Below are positions 54,801 to 62,578 of a stretch of 64,000 nucleotides of DNA, piece by piece. The stretch's first letter is position 1. Every line of letters starts with the position of its first letter. The stretch is taken from contig NZ_CP099997.1 of NCBI RefSeq assembly GCF_024138145.1, positions 3,038,001 to 3,102,000 of the forward strand. Direction: 5' to 3'. The notes under the pieces were generated by a model that was not told the DNA's origin, searched no databases, and saw only the letters and a list, made by a program, of their open reading frames with translations. The stretch comes from Natronosalvus halobius. GTDB taxonomy: Archaea; Halobacteriota; Halobacteria; Halobacteriales; Natrialbaceae. Both the position numbers and the translations under genes were made by a program.

Positions 54801-54880
54801 GGAGTCAACTTGCGCAGGTGCTCGAGGCCGACCGACCGCCCCATCCCGTGGAACTGATTGAACGGGCTCGCCTCGAGTGA
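51836..54880 (+). CDS. FAD-linked 2-hydroxyacid (D-lactate/glycolate) dehydrogenase fused to Fe-S subunit
   Basis: 1014 residues combining GlcD-like and GlcF-like parts. The N-terminal FAD domain has LPRGAGSSLAGQAVGPG near residue 92 and GGGIGNNSTGAHSVRYG near 165; residues 250-560 are the FAD-oxidase C-terminal domain with FSGEHGDGKART. Two 4Fe-4S cysteine clusters follow: CNGCGTCRQTDSDVMCP near 602 and CVGCKGCSSDCPTG near 663. A CCG domain is near the C terminus, with HGHCNQKAQG and DSTCCGMAGSFGYE near 944. It likely oxidises D-lactate or a related acid at the membrane and passes electrons onward. Start 51836 is supported by the TATA. Confidence 0.92.
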   Translation: MAVEDVPPVAGDVGSHLESTGGDRPPVEEYAALAQALETRLEGEVAFDEYAQVLYATDGSIYQARPAGVAHPTDVDDVRAAVETAAEFDVPILPRGAGSSLAGQAVGPGCLVLDFSTHMNDVLAVDPDDRRAVVQPGVVQDHLDARLEPHGLKFAPDPASSNRATVGGGIGNNSTGAHSVRYGITDAYVEACEVVLADGSLIHAREVVLDGPEWDEIVGKDDQEAHIYETVRGLVEDHEAEIEARYPDLKRSVSGYNLQKVIDETDDGERTINLSKLLVGAEGTLGIVVEATLSLVTVPEETALVVYPFTDLIDALAAVPRALAHDVSAVELMDDEVFRLARESEGYADYAGAIPEEAAAALMLEFDSELVEDFEAAIAKTTAEFVDDGDAFDVVEAYTDGAQGDLWKLRKAAIPLLMSMDGDPKPYPFIEDASVPPAELATYVRRFEEILRDHGTSAAYFAHAGAGTLHIRPILNLKEDDGVETMQAITEDVTDLVLEHDGAFSGEHGDGKARTAFTPKMYGDDLWAAFKALKTAFDPEWRLHPGNVVYRDGPDDVGPDCERGVGADMRENLRYGPAYHSLEPRSTLSFDDEGGFAHLVELCNGCGTCRQTDSDVMCPTYRASGEEIQTTRGRANLLRAAISGELPPEELYTERFQSEVLDLCVGCKGCSSDCPTGVDLAKLKAAAKHQYHQDQGASLRTKLFTNIDRLAALASAVAPVSNRVPDLPGVRPVMERTLGIARDRHLPSFERETFHDWWDARDGPAVPESDAGAAVVLFPDTFTTYSDLGPGKAAVRLLEAAGVHVRVPTDLAPSGRAAYSMGLLDEARDRAKRNVRALAPYADRGWSVVFVEPSDAVMFQDEYRDLLAGGADVDSRALEAVSSAAFGVLEYVDRLGLDRELEFDASGESLTYHGHCNQKAQGTDHHAVGVLRRAGYAVDPLDSTCCGMAGSFGYEAEHYDLSLAIGTLLADQVEASPGDRVTATGTSCRSQLAQVLEADRPPHPVELIERARLE

Positions 54881-54940
54881 TCGAGGGGGATTTGCGTAAG
54901 TGGGGTTTGCATCTTAGTTCCGCGGGAGCGAACGGTCGAT

Positions 54941-55342
54941 ATGGCATCGATCCCGACCGACTTCCACGACCTGTTCGAGAAACAAACATTCGCCCACGTC
55001 GCCACCTTGCTTCCGGACGGGGCGCCCCACGTCACGCCGGTGTGGGTCGGTTACGACGCCGACGCGGATCGGCTGCTGGTGAACACCGAGCGCGACCGGC
55101 GAAAGACGAAGAACGCTGAGAACGATTCGCGAATCGCAATCAGCATGACCGACCCGGACAATCCCTACCGGATGCTGTCGGTGACGGGCGAAGTCGACGA
55201 GGTCACGACGGAGGGCGCGCGCGAACACATCGACGAACTGGCACAGCGCTACATGGGCGAGGACGAGTACCCGAATCCGATCCAGTCTGAACGCGTCATC
55301 ATCTCGATTCGACCCGAACACGTCAGCAGCTTCGAGGGGTGA
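54941..55342 (+). CDS. pyridoxamine 5'-phosphate oxidase-like / F420-dependent split-barrel protein
   Basis: 133 residues. FEKQTFAHVATLLPDGAPHV, VTPVWVGYDADADRLLVNTE and RDRRKTKNAENDSRIAISM match the split-barrel flavin/F420-binding fold. The basic segment RDRRKTKN is where F420-dependent members bind the cofactor, so an F420-linked reductase is more likely than a true PNPOx. Haloarchaea do make F420. Its substrate is unknown. Confidence 0.85.
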   Translation: MASIPTDFHDLFEKQTFAHVATLLPDGAPHVTPVWVGYDADADRLLVNTERDRRKTKNAENDSRIAISMTDPDNPYRMLSVTGEVDEVTTEGAREHIDELAQRYMGEDEYPNPIQSERVIISIRPEHVSSFEG

Positions 55343-55642
55343 GCAGCGAGTAGCGGGCGGGTCTACTAGCGATCCAGTCGTGCTCCAGCGTTCCCCGTAT
55401 TCGACGCGCGTCTCGTGGTTCCTCATCAGCTACACGACCATGCGCCTCGTTAGCGTACGTACTCGACTCGAGGCCCACGTCTCGCTCGTCGGAAAACAAT
55501 GGGAGCGGTCCTGCGCGTGAGGAATTCGCCACTCGGGTGTCGTCCACATCCAGGACGCTCGAGTGCGGCGCAACCGACTGACCGCGTCCGTTCCCCGGGC
55601 TACGCACGACGTACGGCACCTCTCCACTGGTAAGTGTTAACT
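55343..55642. other. spacer before the PLP decarboxylase gene
   Basis: Three hundred bases without a plausible gene. The only structured element is the palindrome at its right end. A GTGTTAACT element (about 55634-55642) is the best TATA candidate, 23-31 bases before the ATG at 55665. Confidence 0.4.
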
Positions 55643-55656
55643 CACCACGTGTGGTG
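55643..55656. promoter_or_regulatory. palindrome overlapping the start region of the PLP decarboxylase
   Basis: CACCAC (55643-55648) and GTGGTG (55651-55656) are perfect inverted arms around a 2-base centre, eight bases before the ATG. The site lies just downstream of the TATA candidate, where a bound repressor would block polymerase. Confidence 0.45.
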
Positions 55657-55664
55657 GTGCGGTC

Positions 55665-57197
55665 ATGGCTACCCAGGATCGGCCGGTGGGCGATCTCGAT
55701 CCCGACGAGTTCCGGGCGGCCGGCTACCGGACCGTCGACCTGATCGCCGACTACTACGAGCGCATCGACGACCGCCCCGTCTACGTCCAGGACGACCCCG
55801 AGGACGTCGTCGCGGCGTTCGACGAACCCCTTCCCGAGCAGGGGGAGGATCCGGAACGCATCCTGGACGCCGTCGAGGAGTCGGTTATCCCGTACGCGAC
55901 CCACAACCCCTCGCCGCGGTACTTCGGCTTCGTGATGGGGTCCGGAACGCCGCTCGCCCCGCTGGCCGACGCCATTGCGGCGACGGTCAACATGAACGTC
56001 GGTGGGTGGCATCCGGCACCGTCCGGAACCGAGATCGAACGGCGGTGCATCCGCTGGCTGGCCGAGGCGATCGGTTACACGTCCGACACCGGTGGCCTCC
56101 TCACCAGCGGCGGGACGATGGCCAACTTCACCGCCCTCATGACCGCACTGCGTGATCACACGGCGTACGAGACGACGGGGCCTGGGCTACAGGAGGATCG
56201 TCCGCGATACACGCTCTACGTCGCCGACCACGAGGGCCACTCGAGCGTCGTTCGGGCCGCGGACATGCTCAACCTCGGCCGCGACGCTGTACGGCGGGTG
56301 CCGAGCCACGACGACTTCACGATGGACGTAGAGGCCCTCGAACGGCTGCTCGAGACCGATCGAGAAGCGGGGGCCGAGCCCTTCTGCGTCGTCGGCCAGG
56401 CCGGGTCGATCAACGTGAGTGCCATCGACCCCCTGGGGGACATCGCCGACATCTGTGCCGAACACGAACTCTGGTTTCACGTCGACGGCGCGTGCGGTGC
56501 GGTGGGGGCGATGGTTCCCGAACTCGAGTCGCGATACGACGGCATGGAGCGCGCCGATTCCGTGACGCTCGACCCGCACAAGTGGCTGTTCGTTCCCTAC
56601 GAGTGTGGCGCAGTGCTCGTCCGCGACCAGGACTGCCTCGCGAAGACGTTCGCGATGGACGCGTCGTATCTCCGGGGATCGGTCGCGGAGACGCCACAGG
56701 AGTTCGACTTCTACGAGTTCGGCCCGCAACTCTCCCGCAGCTTCCGCGCGTTGAAGCTCTGGGTGTCCATGAAGTACTACGGACTGGAGGGCTACCGGGA
56801 ACTGTTGCGAACGAGCGTTCGCTGTGGCGAACACCTCGATACGCTCGTTCGCGATCACGAGGACTTCCTGGCCGTCCAGGAGCCGAACCTGTTCATCTAC
56901 TCGTTCAGGTACGTGCCCGACGACCTTCAGATGACGCTGGCCGACCCACCGGACGTGCCACTGGCGCGGGTTGACCAGTACCTGGACGAACTCAACCAGG
57001 CGATCACCGACGAGGTCGTCCGGAGCGGTCTCGCGTTCCTCACGACGACGACCATTCGCGGTCGACGGGCCCTCCGCATGTCGATCTGCAGCCACCGGAC
57101 GACCGAGGCGGACATCGAGACGGTGTTCGACGCGCTGGCGGAGACGGGCACCCGAATTGACGAGGCGTGGCGCCCGAAGGCGAGTCTGCCAGTCTGA
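55665..57197 (+). CDS. group II PLP-dependent amino acid decarboxylase
   Basis: 510 residues, related to aromatic-L-amino-acid and glutamate decarboxylases. The pyridoxal lysine is Lys306 in [40 protein letters not shown], and VDGACGAVG with the pyridine-binding aspartate complete the active site. The C-terminal [18 protein letters not shown] is typical. The substrate (tyrosine, tryptophan, DOPA or glutamate) is not determinable by eye. Expression may be controlled by the palindrome upstream. Confidence 0.9.
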   Translation: MATQDRPVGDLDPDEFRAAGYRTVDLIADYYERIDDRPVYVQDDPEDVVAAFDEPLPEQGEDPERILDAVEESVIPYATHNPSPRYFGFVMGSGTPLAPLADAIAATVNMNVGGWHPAPSGTEIERRCIRWLAEAIGYTSDTGGLLTSGGTMANFTALMTALRDHTAYETTGPGLQEDRPRYTLYVADHEGHSSVVRAADMLNLGRDAVRRVPSHDDFTMDVEALERLLETDREAGAEPFCVVGQAGSINVSAIDPLGDIADICAEHELWFHVDGACGAVGAMVPELESRYDGMERADSVTLDPHKWLFVPYECGAVLVRDQDCLAKTFAMDASYLRGSVAETPQEFDFYEFGPQLSRSFRALKLWVSMKYYGLEGYRELLRTSVRCGEHLDTLVRDHEDFLAVQEPNLFIYSFRYVPDDLQMTLADPPDVPLARVDQYLDELNQAITDEVVRSGLAFLTTTTIRGRRALRMSICSHRTTEADIETVFDALAETGTRIDEAWRPKASLPV

Positions 57198-57282
57198 CGA
57201 GTACGTTCGAAACTCGCCGGAACGGCTCGTCTCCCTGGCCGGGTTCGAAGTACCTTTGATCCCCGGATACAGACTCGTCGAT

Positions 57283-58158
57283 ATGTCTATGCACGTCGGC
57301 GCACACGTGTCAATCTCCGGATCGCGGGTCTCCTCTGACGAGGAGACGCCACCGTACAGCGACGTCCGCAACGCCGTTCACCGACAGCTCGCATTCGGCG
57401 GTAACTGCGGACAGATCTTCACCACCTCCCCGCAGGTCTGGGCCCAGCCCGAAATTAGCGAGGAGGCCGCCACCGGCTTCCGCGAGGAGACCGATGACCT
57501 GCTTGAGGGCCCGTGGGTGATCCACTCGGCGTACCTGGTCAACCTCTGTACCCCTAAGGAGGGCCTCCGGGAGAAGTCGATGGCGAGCATGCAAGCCGAA
57601 CTCGACGCGGCCGACCAGCTGGGCGTCCCGTACGTGAACGTCCACCTCGGGGCCCACACCGGCGCGGGCGTCGAGGGCGGCCTGGACAACGCCGCGAGCG
57701 TCATCGACGACCTGGATGTGCCCGAAGACGTAACCATCCTGATCGAATCCGACGCCGGCAGCGGGACCAAGCTGGGCGGGGAGTTCGAACACCTCGCGGG
57801 AATCATCGACCGCACCGACGAGGACATCGGTATCTGCATCGACACCGCCCACACCCTCGTCGCGGGCAACGACCTCACGACGCCCGAAGCCGTCGACGAG
57901 ACCGTCGGGCGTTTCGACGACGTGGTCGGCCTCGAGCACCTCGAGTACATCCACCTCAACGACTCGAAACACGACGTGGGCACTCACAAGGACGAGCACG
58001 CGCTCATCGGCGAGGGCTACATCGGCGAAGATGGGATGCGCGCCATCGTGAATCACCCCGACCTCCGTGACCTGCCGTTCGCGCTCGAGACGCCTACCGA
58101 GGACGGGAAGGGCTTCGCCTGGAACATCGCGAAGGTCAAGGAACTGCGCGAGGCCTAG
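57283..58158 (+). CDS. nfo: endonuclease IV (AP endonuclease)
   Basis: Cuts DNA 5' to abasic sites in base excision repair. 291 residues of TIM barrel. N-terminal [58 protein letters not shown] and [16 protein letters not shown] carry the zinc-binding His, Glu and Asp residues. The ATG at 57283 is used; the next ATG, six bases later, is equally possible. Confidence 0.95.
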   Translation: MSMHVGAHVSISGSRVSSDEETPPYSDVRNAVHRQLAFGGNCGQIFTTSPQVWAQPEISEEAATGFREETDDLLEGPWVIHSAYLVNLCTPKEGLREKSMASMQAELDAADQLGVPYVNVHLGAHTGAGVEGGLDNAASVIDDLDVPEDVTILIESDAGSGTKLGGEFEHLAGIIDRTDEDIGICIDTAHTLVAGNDLTTPEAVDETVGRFDDVVGLEHLEYIHLNDSKHDVGTHKDEHALIGEGYIGEDGMRAIVNHPDLRDLPFALETPTEDGKGFAWNIAKVKELREA

Positions 58159-58297
58159 CCCCAGCCTCGACACCCGTTCGGAGTCCCCGGTATCGTACTC
58201 CTTCGGAGTTGGTACCGCAACTCGTTTGGAAGGATTCGAGGCAGAGACGTGACGTTGAAAGCACGTCTATTTTACCAGCAGCCGTGGTGCTTCCGGT

Positions 58298-58600
58298 ATG
58301 GCAGACGACGAACACGAATCCGAGACGGAAGCGGAATCGGAAGCCGACGAGACGGAACGCGAAGGCGAGCGGGTAATGAATCGATCGGACGGCGCGGCAA
58401 TCTTGCGCGAAGTCGCTGATGGCGTCGAGAACGGGACGATCGACATCGAGGGGGAAGACGGCTTCACGGTGGACGTTCCAGAGCGTTTCGAACTGGAAGT
58501 CGAGTACGAGGTCACCGACGACGAGGCCGAGTTCGAAGTCGAACTCGAGTGGCCGATGGAAGACGGCGAACCGGTGGCACCGGACGAAGAACACGAGTAA
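58298..58600 (+). CDS. amphi-Trp domain protein
   Basis: 100 residues. An acidic N terminus of about 28 residues is followed by a small domain: NRSDGAAILREVADGVENG, VPERFELEVEYEV and the closing ELEWP motif with its conserved tryptophan. This fits the small amphi-Trp family, which has no known biochemical function. It stands alone between nfo and the AGTAACG repeat region. Confidence 0.8.
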   Translation: MADDEHESETEAESEADETEREGERVMNRSDGAAILREVADGVENGTIDIEGEDGFTVDVPERFELEVEYEVTDDEAEFEVELEWPMEDGEPVAPDEEHE

Positions 58601-58773
58601 CGGCGGCTGTTGCGTCGGAAGGGAGGAAGACCGCGTTCACCAATCGAGCAAGAACGGGAGAACATGGTCAATCACTGAACGCTGCGAGAAGCAGTATGAA
58701 CGCTGCAAGAGGTAGTTCTTCGTCTTCTACACGTTTCCCCGGCGTGCTCTGTAGTTCGTCAGTCTCAGTCGAC

Positions 58774-58833
58774 AGTAACGCACAGTAACGAACAGTATCA
58801 ATCAGTAACGATAGTAACGGAAATACTGTTACC
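58774..58833. repeat. AGTAACG direct-repeat array with inverted copy, upstream of the EamA gene
   Basis: AGTAACG occurs at 58774-58780, 58784-58790, 58804-58810 and 58813-58819, with a degenerate copy AGTATCA at 58794-58800, so the first four positions have an exact 10-base period. CTGTTACC at 58826-58833 is an inverted copy. The array ends 26 bases before the ATG at 58859. The rest of the 58601-58773 spacer shows nothing. Confidence 0.85.
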
Positions 58834-58858
58834 ATCGTTGCCAGCCGTCCTCCGTTCG

Positions 58859-59785
58859 ATGCGAACTCGCGCGGATACGACGGAGACAGCAGGCGGCCTA
58901 TCCGGATCGAAACGTACGCGAGCCGTCTTCGAAGCGCTATTCGTGACTGTCCTCTGGTCGTCTTCGTACGTCCTCATCAAAGTCGGCCTCGAGGAGATTC
59001 CGGCGGTGACGTTCGCGGGGTTGCGCTACGGCGTGGCGACGGTCGTTCTGGTTCCACTCTTTCTCCGCGAGGGCGGGCACCGATCCGTCCGACGGCTCGA
59101 GCGGCGAGAACTCGCCGTGTTGCTCGCCCTCGGGCTGTTCATGTACGCGATCACGCAAGGGGCGCAGTTCCTCGCGCTACAGTACCTGCGAGCGGCGACC
59201 GTCAGCCTTCTCCTGACGTTCACACCCGCGGTGGTTGCCCTGTGTAGTGTCCCGCTTCTTGGCGAGCGCGCCTCGCGACGACAGTGGCTGTGGATGGTGG
59301 TCCTGTTCGTCGGCGTCGGGGTCTACTTCTACCCGTTCGACCTCGGCGTCCTCGCGCTGGTCGGCCTCGGTATCATGGCCGTTGGGCTGCTCTCGAACGC
59401 CCTCGCGTCGATCTTCGGCCGATACGCGAATCGCGACGGAACGCTGTCGGCGCTCGCCGTAACGACGGTCAGCATGGGGGTCGGATCGGCTCTACTCCTC
59501 GGGACGGGTATCGCCGTGCAGGGCCTCCCGTCGCTGAGCCTTCGGAGCTGGGCCATCGTCCTCTGGCTCGCGGTCGTCAACACGGCGTTCGCGTTCACCC
59601 TCTGGAACCGGACGTTACAGACGCTTACCGCGACGGAATCGAGCGTCATCAACAACACGATGCTCGTGCAGGTGGCGCTCCTCGGCTGGATCTTCCTCGG
59701 CGAGTCGCTCACGCTCACGGACGGTCTCGGCATGGCCGCAGTGCTGGTGGGCGTGTTGCTCATCCAGGTCGCTGGGCGGAGGTAG
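58859..59785 (+). CDS. EamA/DMT-family transporter
   Basis: 308 residues with ten hydrophobic segments in two EamA repeats. TVLWSSSYVLIKVGLEEIP and FAGLRYGVATVVLVPLFL open the first repeat; NTAFAFTLWNRTLQTLTATE and ALLGWIFLGESLTLTDGLG close the second. It is probably an exporter of amino acids or other metabolites. The ATG at 58859 is preferred over a TTG at 58838. The AGTAACG array directly upstream implies regulation. It is followed by the CARF-like regulator gene with 54 bases between them. Confidence 0.88.
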   Translation: MRTRADTTETAGGLSGSKRTRAVFEALFVTVLWSSSYVLIKVGLEEIPAVTFAGLRYGVATVVLVPLFLREGGHRSVRRLERRELAVLLALGLFMYAITQGAQFLALQYLRAATVSLLLTFTPAVVALCSVPLLGERASRRQWLWMVVLFVGVGVYFYPFDLGVLALVGLGIMAVGLLSNALASIFGRYANRDGTLSALAVTTVSMGVGSALLLGTGIAVQGLPSLSLRSWAIVLWLAVVNTAFAFTLWNRTLQTLTATESSVINNTMLVQVALLGWIFLGESLTLTDGLGMAAVLVGVLLIQVAGRR

Positions 59786-59789
59786 TATT

Positions 59790-59805
59790 GGTAACGACGG
59801 TAACG
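59790..59805. repeat. two GGTAACG copies upstream of the CARF-like regulator
   Basis: GGTAACG at 59790-59796 and 59799-59805, nine bases apart, directly before a TTTTACTA TATA element (about 59812-59819) and the ATG at 59840. It is the same core (GTAACG) as the array before the EamA gene. Confidence 0.8.
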
Positions 59806-59839
59806 GGTTCCTTTTACTATTGGTCGCTCATGGCCACGT

Positions 59840-60622
59840 ATGAGCCGCGACTCGCCGGTGACCGACCGCGTTCACGTCGTCCCGCTCGGCTTCGAGTACG
59901 CTCGCGTGAAAGAACCGATCCTGCGGTGGAAGGCCGATCGCGTCGTACCGATCGAGTACCGTGACAGCGACCGGGAGATTCCGTTCGTTCGAGCGCTCCT
60001 CGAAGAACTCGAGGCAAACGAGCGCATCACAGTCGACCGCCGCTCCTGTGACATCTTCGACCTGTACGACACGCTCGGGACGATTTCGGCGGCGATCGCG
60101 GACTACGCCGACGACGACGTCTTCGTCAACCTCTCCGCCGGGAGCAAGATCACCGCCATCGCGGGCATGATCGCCTGCATGGCGACCGGCGCACGGCCGA
60201 TCTACGCCCGGCCGTCGTACGGCCCAGAGGCGTCGCGGATCCCCGAGGAACCGCTTCACGAGGAGGTGGCGGAAATATTCGAACTACCGAGGTACCCCAT
60301 CGAACGACCGTCGGACGTCCACGTCGCGTTTCTGGCACACGTCGACGCGGAGACCGCGGAGACGGCCAGCGGGCGCTATCGCGGGGTTCCCAAGACAGAC
60401 CTGATCGACTTCGCCCTCGAGTCGGCGTTCCCGTTCGTCGCGCGGTCCGAGGCGACGACGCGGAAGGGATACTATCGACTGCTGGATCGACATGCCGTGA
60501 ATCCCCTGCTGGAGAAGGGGTACTTGGAGATCGAGAAAGTCGGTCGCGAGAAGTACGTCACCCTCACCGAGGACGGACGGAACGTGCTTCGGGCGTTTCG
60601 ATACGCCGCCGAAGAGGCCTGA
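59840..60622 (+). CDS. CARF-like/winged-helix regulator (HFX_2341-type)
   Basis: 260 residues. The N-terminal 150 residues form a Rossmann-like domain: DRVHVVPLGFEYARVKEPIL, then VFVNLSAGSKITAIAGMIAC, the region that binds ligand in CARF proteins. The C-terminal 80 residues form a winged helix (ATTRKGYYRLLDRHAVNPLL, then YLEIEKVGREKYVTLTEDG). It resembles Csa3 and the HFX_2341 family, which carries the same domain pair. No CRISPR array or cas gene is in the window. GTAACG repeats upstream suggest autoregulation together with the EamA gene. Confidence 0.78.
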   Translation: MSRDSPVTDRVHVVPLGFEYARVKEPILRWKADRVVPIEYRDSDREIPFVRALLEELEANERITVDRRSCDIFDLYDTLGTISAAIADYADDDVFVNLSAGSKITAIAGMIACMATGARPIYARPSYGPEASRIPEEPLHEEVAEIFELPRYPIERPSDVHVAFLAHVDAETAETASGRYRGVPKTDLIDFALESAFPFVARSEATTRKGYYRLLDRHAVNPLLEKGYLEIEKVGREKYVTLTEDGRNVLRAFRYAAEEA

Positions 60623-60703
60623 TCTGCTCCTCGAGGATGCTCGGGGTGGGCGGCGAACTCTCATAAATCATCGAAATCTTCCTCAACCGATCGAAACGCC
60701 GCG

Positions 60704-60835
60704 TCAGCGACTCTCTCGCTCTTCGTGGTCGTCGTCCCGCTCTCTGGACTGCCACCAGGAGATGGCAATCGACGGGAGAAACAGCACGAACCCCACCACC
60801 AGCACGAACAGTACGATTCCGACCGTCTCGAGCAT
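60704..60835 (-). CDS. 43-residue single-pass membrane peptide
   Basis: A short frame encodes one strongly hydrophobic helix (ETVGIVLFVLVVGFVLFLPS, about residues 3-22) followed by AISWWQSRERDDD and a charged, acidic tail. The composition and clear membrane segment favour a real gene over chance. Function unknown. It is convergent with the CARF-like regulator gene. Confidence 0.6.
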   Translation of the reverse strand: MLETVGIVLFVLVVGFVLFLPSIAISWWQSRERDDDHEERESR

Positions 60836-61108
60836 CGTTCTCGAGTCACACTACGGTGGGGCGTGTTGTACCTCTTGTGTGTGCCAGGCCGACGGCACTG
60901 CGTGGGCTGTGGCCACCGACGCGCATCAATGCTCGATGTCGATCAGGACGCTGGGCATCGATCGAAATCACTCGAGGGTCCTGGACATCGCTTGAGGCTA
61001 CTTGACGTCGACCCCCGATTCACGATTCGCCAGCGCCCACGTAACTCGAGACCGCCTCGTCGCCACAATCCAGACGCCTTTTTACCCGCCACCCGCAATC
61101 CCCAGGGC

Positions 61109-61939
61109 GTGCGCGCGTTCTCCGAAGCCTACCTCCGCCGGACCCGCGAGGGAATGTGGGCCGACTCCCGCGAGGCCCTCTCGAGTCTCGACCTCGGCTC
61201 TCGCGAACGCGTCCTGGACGTGGGCTGTGGCTCGGGTGAACTCACTCGCGTCCTCGCCGAGGAGTGTCCAGGCGAGGTCGTCGGGTGTGACGTCGACCGG
61301 TCGTTGCTCGAGTTCGCTGGTGATTCGTCGGGTCCCGAGCAGGCGTCGGCAGTCCCCGTCGTCCAGGGCGACGCCATCCGCCTCCCCTTCGCCGACGACA
61401 GCTTCGACCTCGTGCTCTGTCAGGCGCTCCTGATCAACCTGCCCGACCCGGCCGTGGCCGTCCAGGAGTTCGCCCGCGTCTCCAGCGATGGCGTCGCCGC
61501 CGTCGAACCCGACAACGGGGCTGTCACCGTCGAGTCGACGGTCCCGCGAGAGGCTCCCCTCGAGCGTCGCGCTCGCCGAGCCTACCTCGGTGGCATCGAG
61601 ACGGACGTGACCCTCGGGGCGGACGCTCGAGAGGTGTTCGAGTCGGTTGGCCTCGAGGACGTCACCACCGTGCGCTACGACCACGACCGCTCGATTGAAT
61701 CACCTTACGACGACCACGCGCTGACGGTGGCCCGCCGGAAGGCGACGGGGGCCGGTCTGGCCGACGACCGGGCGACGATGCTCGAGAGCGACCTCACGGA
61801 CGAGGAGTACGACGACCTGCGACGGGCCTGGCGCGAAATGGGCCGGGAAGTGATCGAGCAGATGCAAGCAGGCACCTACGAGCGGATGGAGACGGTTCCC
61901 TTCTACGTAACGTCCGGGCGGGTATCGAGCCTCGAGTGA
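61109..61939 (+). CDS. class I SAM-dependent methyltransferase
   Basis: 276 residues from GTG at 61109 (VRAFSEAYLRRTREGMW). Motif I VLDVGCGSGELTRVLAEE near residue 35, VVGCDVDRSLLE, and the motif IV region FDLVLCQALLINLPDP. A TTTTTACC element about 30 bases upstream supports this start and excludes the longer frame to 60725. The substrate is unknown. The spacer 60836-61108 shows only this promoter. Confidence 0.82.
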   Translation: MRAFSEAYLRRTREGMWADSREALSSLDLGSRERVLDVGCGSGELTRVLAEECPGEVVGCDVDRSLLEFAGDSSGPEQASAVPVVQGDAIRLPFADDSFDLVLCQALLINLPDPAVAVQEFARVSSDGVAAVEPDNGAVTVESTVPREAPLERRARRAYLGGIETDVTLGADAREVFESVGLEDVTTVRYDHDRSIESPYDDHALTVARRKATGAGLADDRATMLESDLTDEEYDDLRRAWREMGREVIEQMQAGTYERMETVPFYVTSGRVSSLE

Positions 61940-61966
61940 GCCGGATCGCTCGCTCCCGCTGACGTC

Positions 61967-62323
61967 TCACACGTTGGGCACGCCGGTGGCCTCGACCCCC
62001 GTCACGCCGGCCAGACTGAGTGCGTACAGCGCGGCAAACACGGTGAGCCACGCGAGGAGGGCGATCATCGCGGCGCCGGTCCACTCCGCCGAGTAGCGCC
62101 AGTTGATCACGCCGACGTAGGCGATGAGCGCGACGAGCGGCCCGACGAGCGGTATCCAGCCGACGAGCGCCCCGGCGACGGTCCAGACGATCGCGCCGAG
62201 CAACGCGGTGACGATCGCGTGATCGAAGTCCTTCTCGCCGACGATGATCCGTGCCCCGACGTAGATGCCCACCGCGCCAAGCAGCAGGCTGACGAGGAAG
62301 ACGATGGCTGTGGCAACGACCAT
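61967..62323 (-). CDS. small multi-pass membrane protein
   Basis: 118 residues from the ATG at 62323. Four hydrophobic segments are visible (TAIVFLVSLLLGAVGIYVGA, ALLGAIVWTVAGALVGWIPL, GPLVALIAYVGVINW and AAMIALLAWLTVFAALYALS). Resembles short haloarchaeal membrane proteins of unknown function. It is convergent with the methyltransferase gene. Confidence 0.7.
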   Translation of the reverse strand: MVVATAIVFLVSLLLGAVGIYVGARIIVGEKDFDHAIVTALLGAIVWTVAGALVGWIPLVGPLVALIAYVGVINWRYSAEWTGAAMIALLAWLTVFAALYALSLAGVTGVEATGVPNV

Positions 62324-62578
62324 ACGATGCGTTCGACACTCACGCAAAGGAACGCGTTGCTTGCATCTGCCTCCCAGACGGGTGTACGCTCACCGTACCG
62401 TCCGATTACGGACTTCGCTCTCGAATCGGCATCGTCGACCACTCCGGCGATCCGCGTGCCTTGATATCACGCCACTCGATGAGCCGCTATCAGTCTCGTT
62501 AAGTCGCTTCGACTACTGGCTATGGTACATGAATCGAGCCGCCGAACGACCGCGAGAACGATCGAGACGAGGGCAGCG

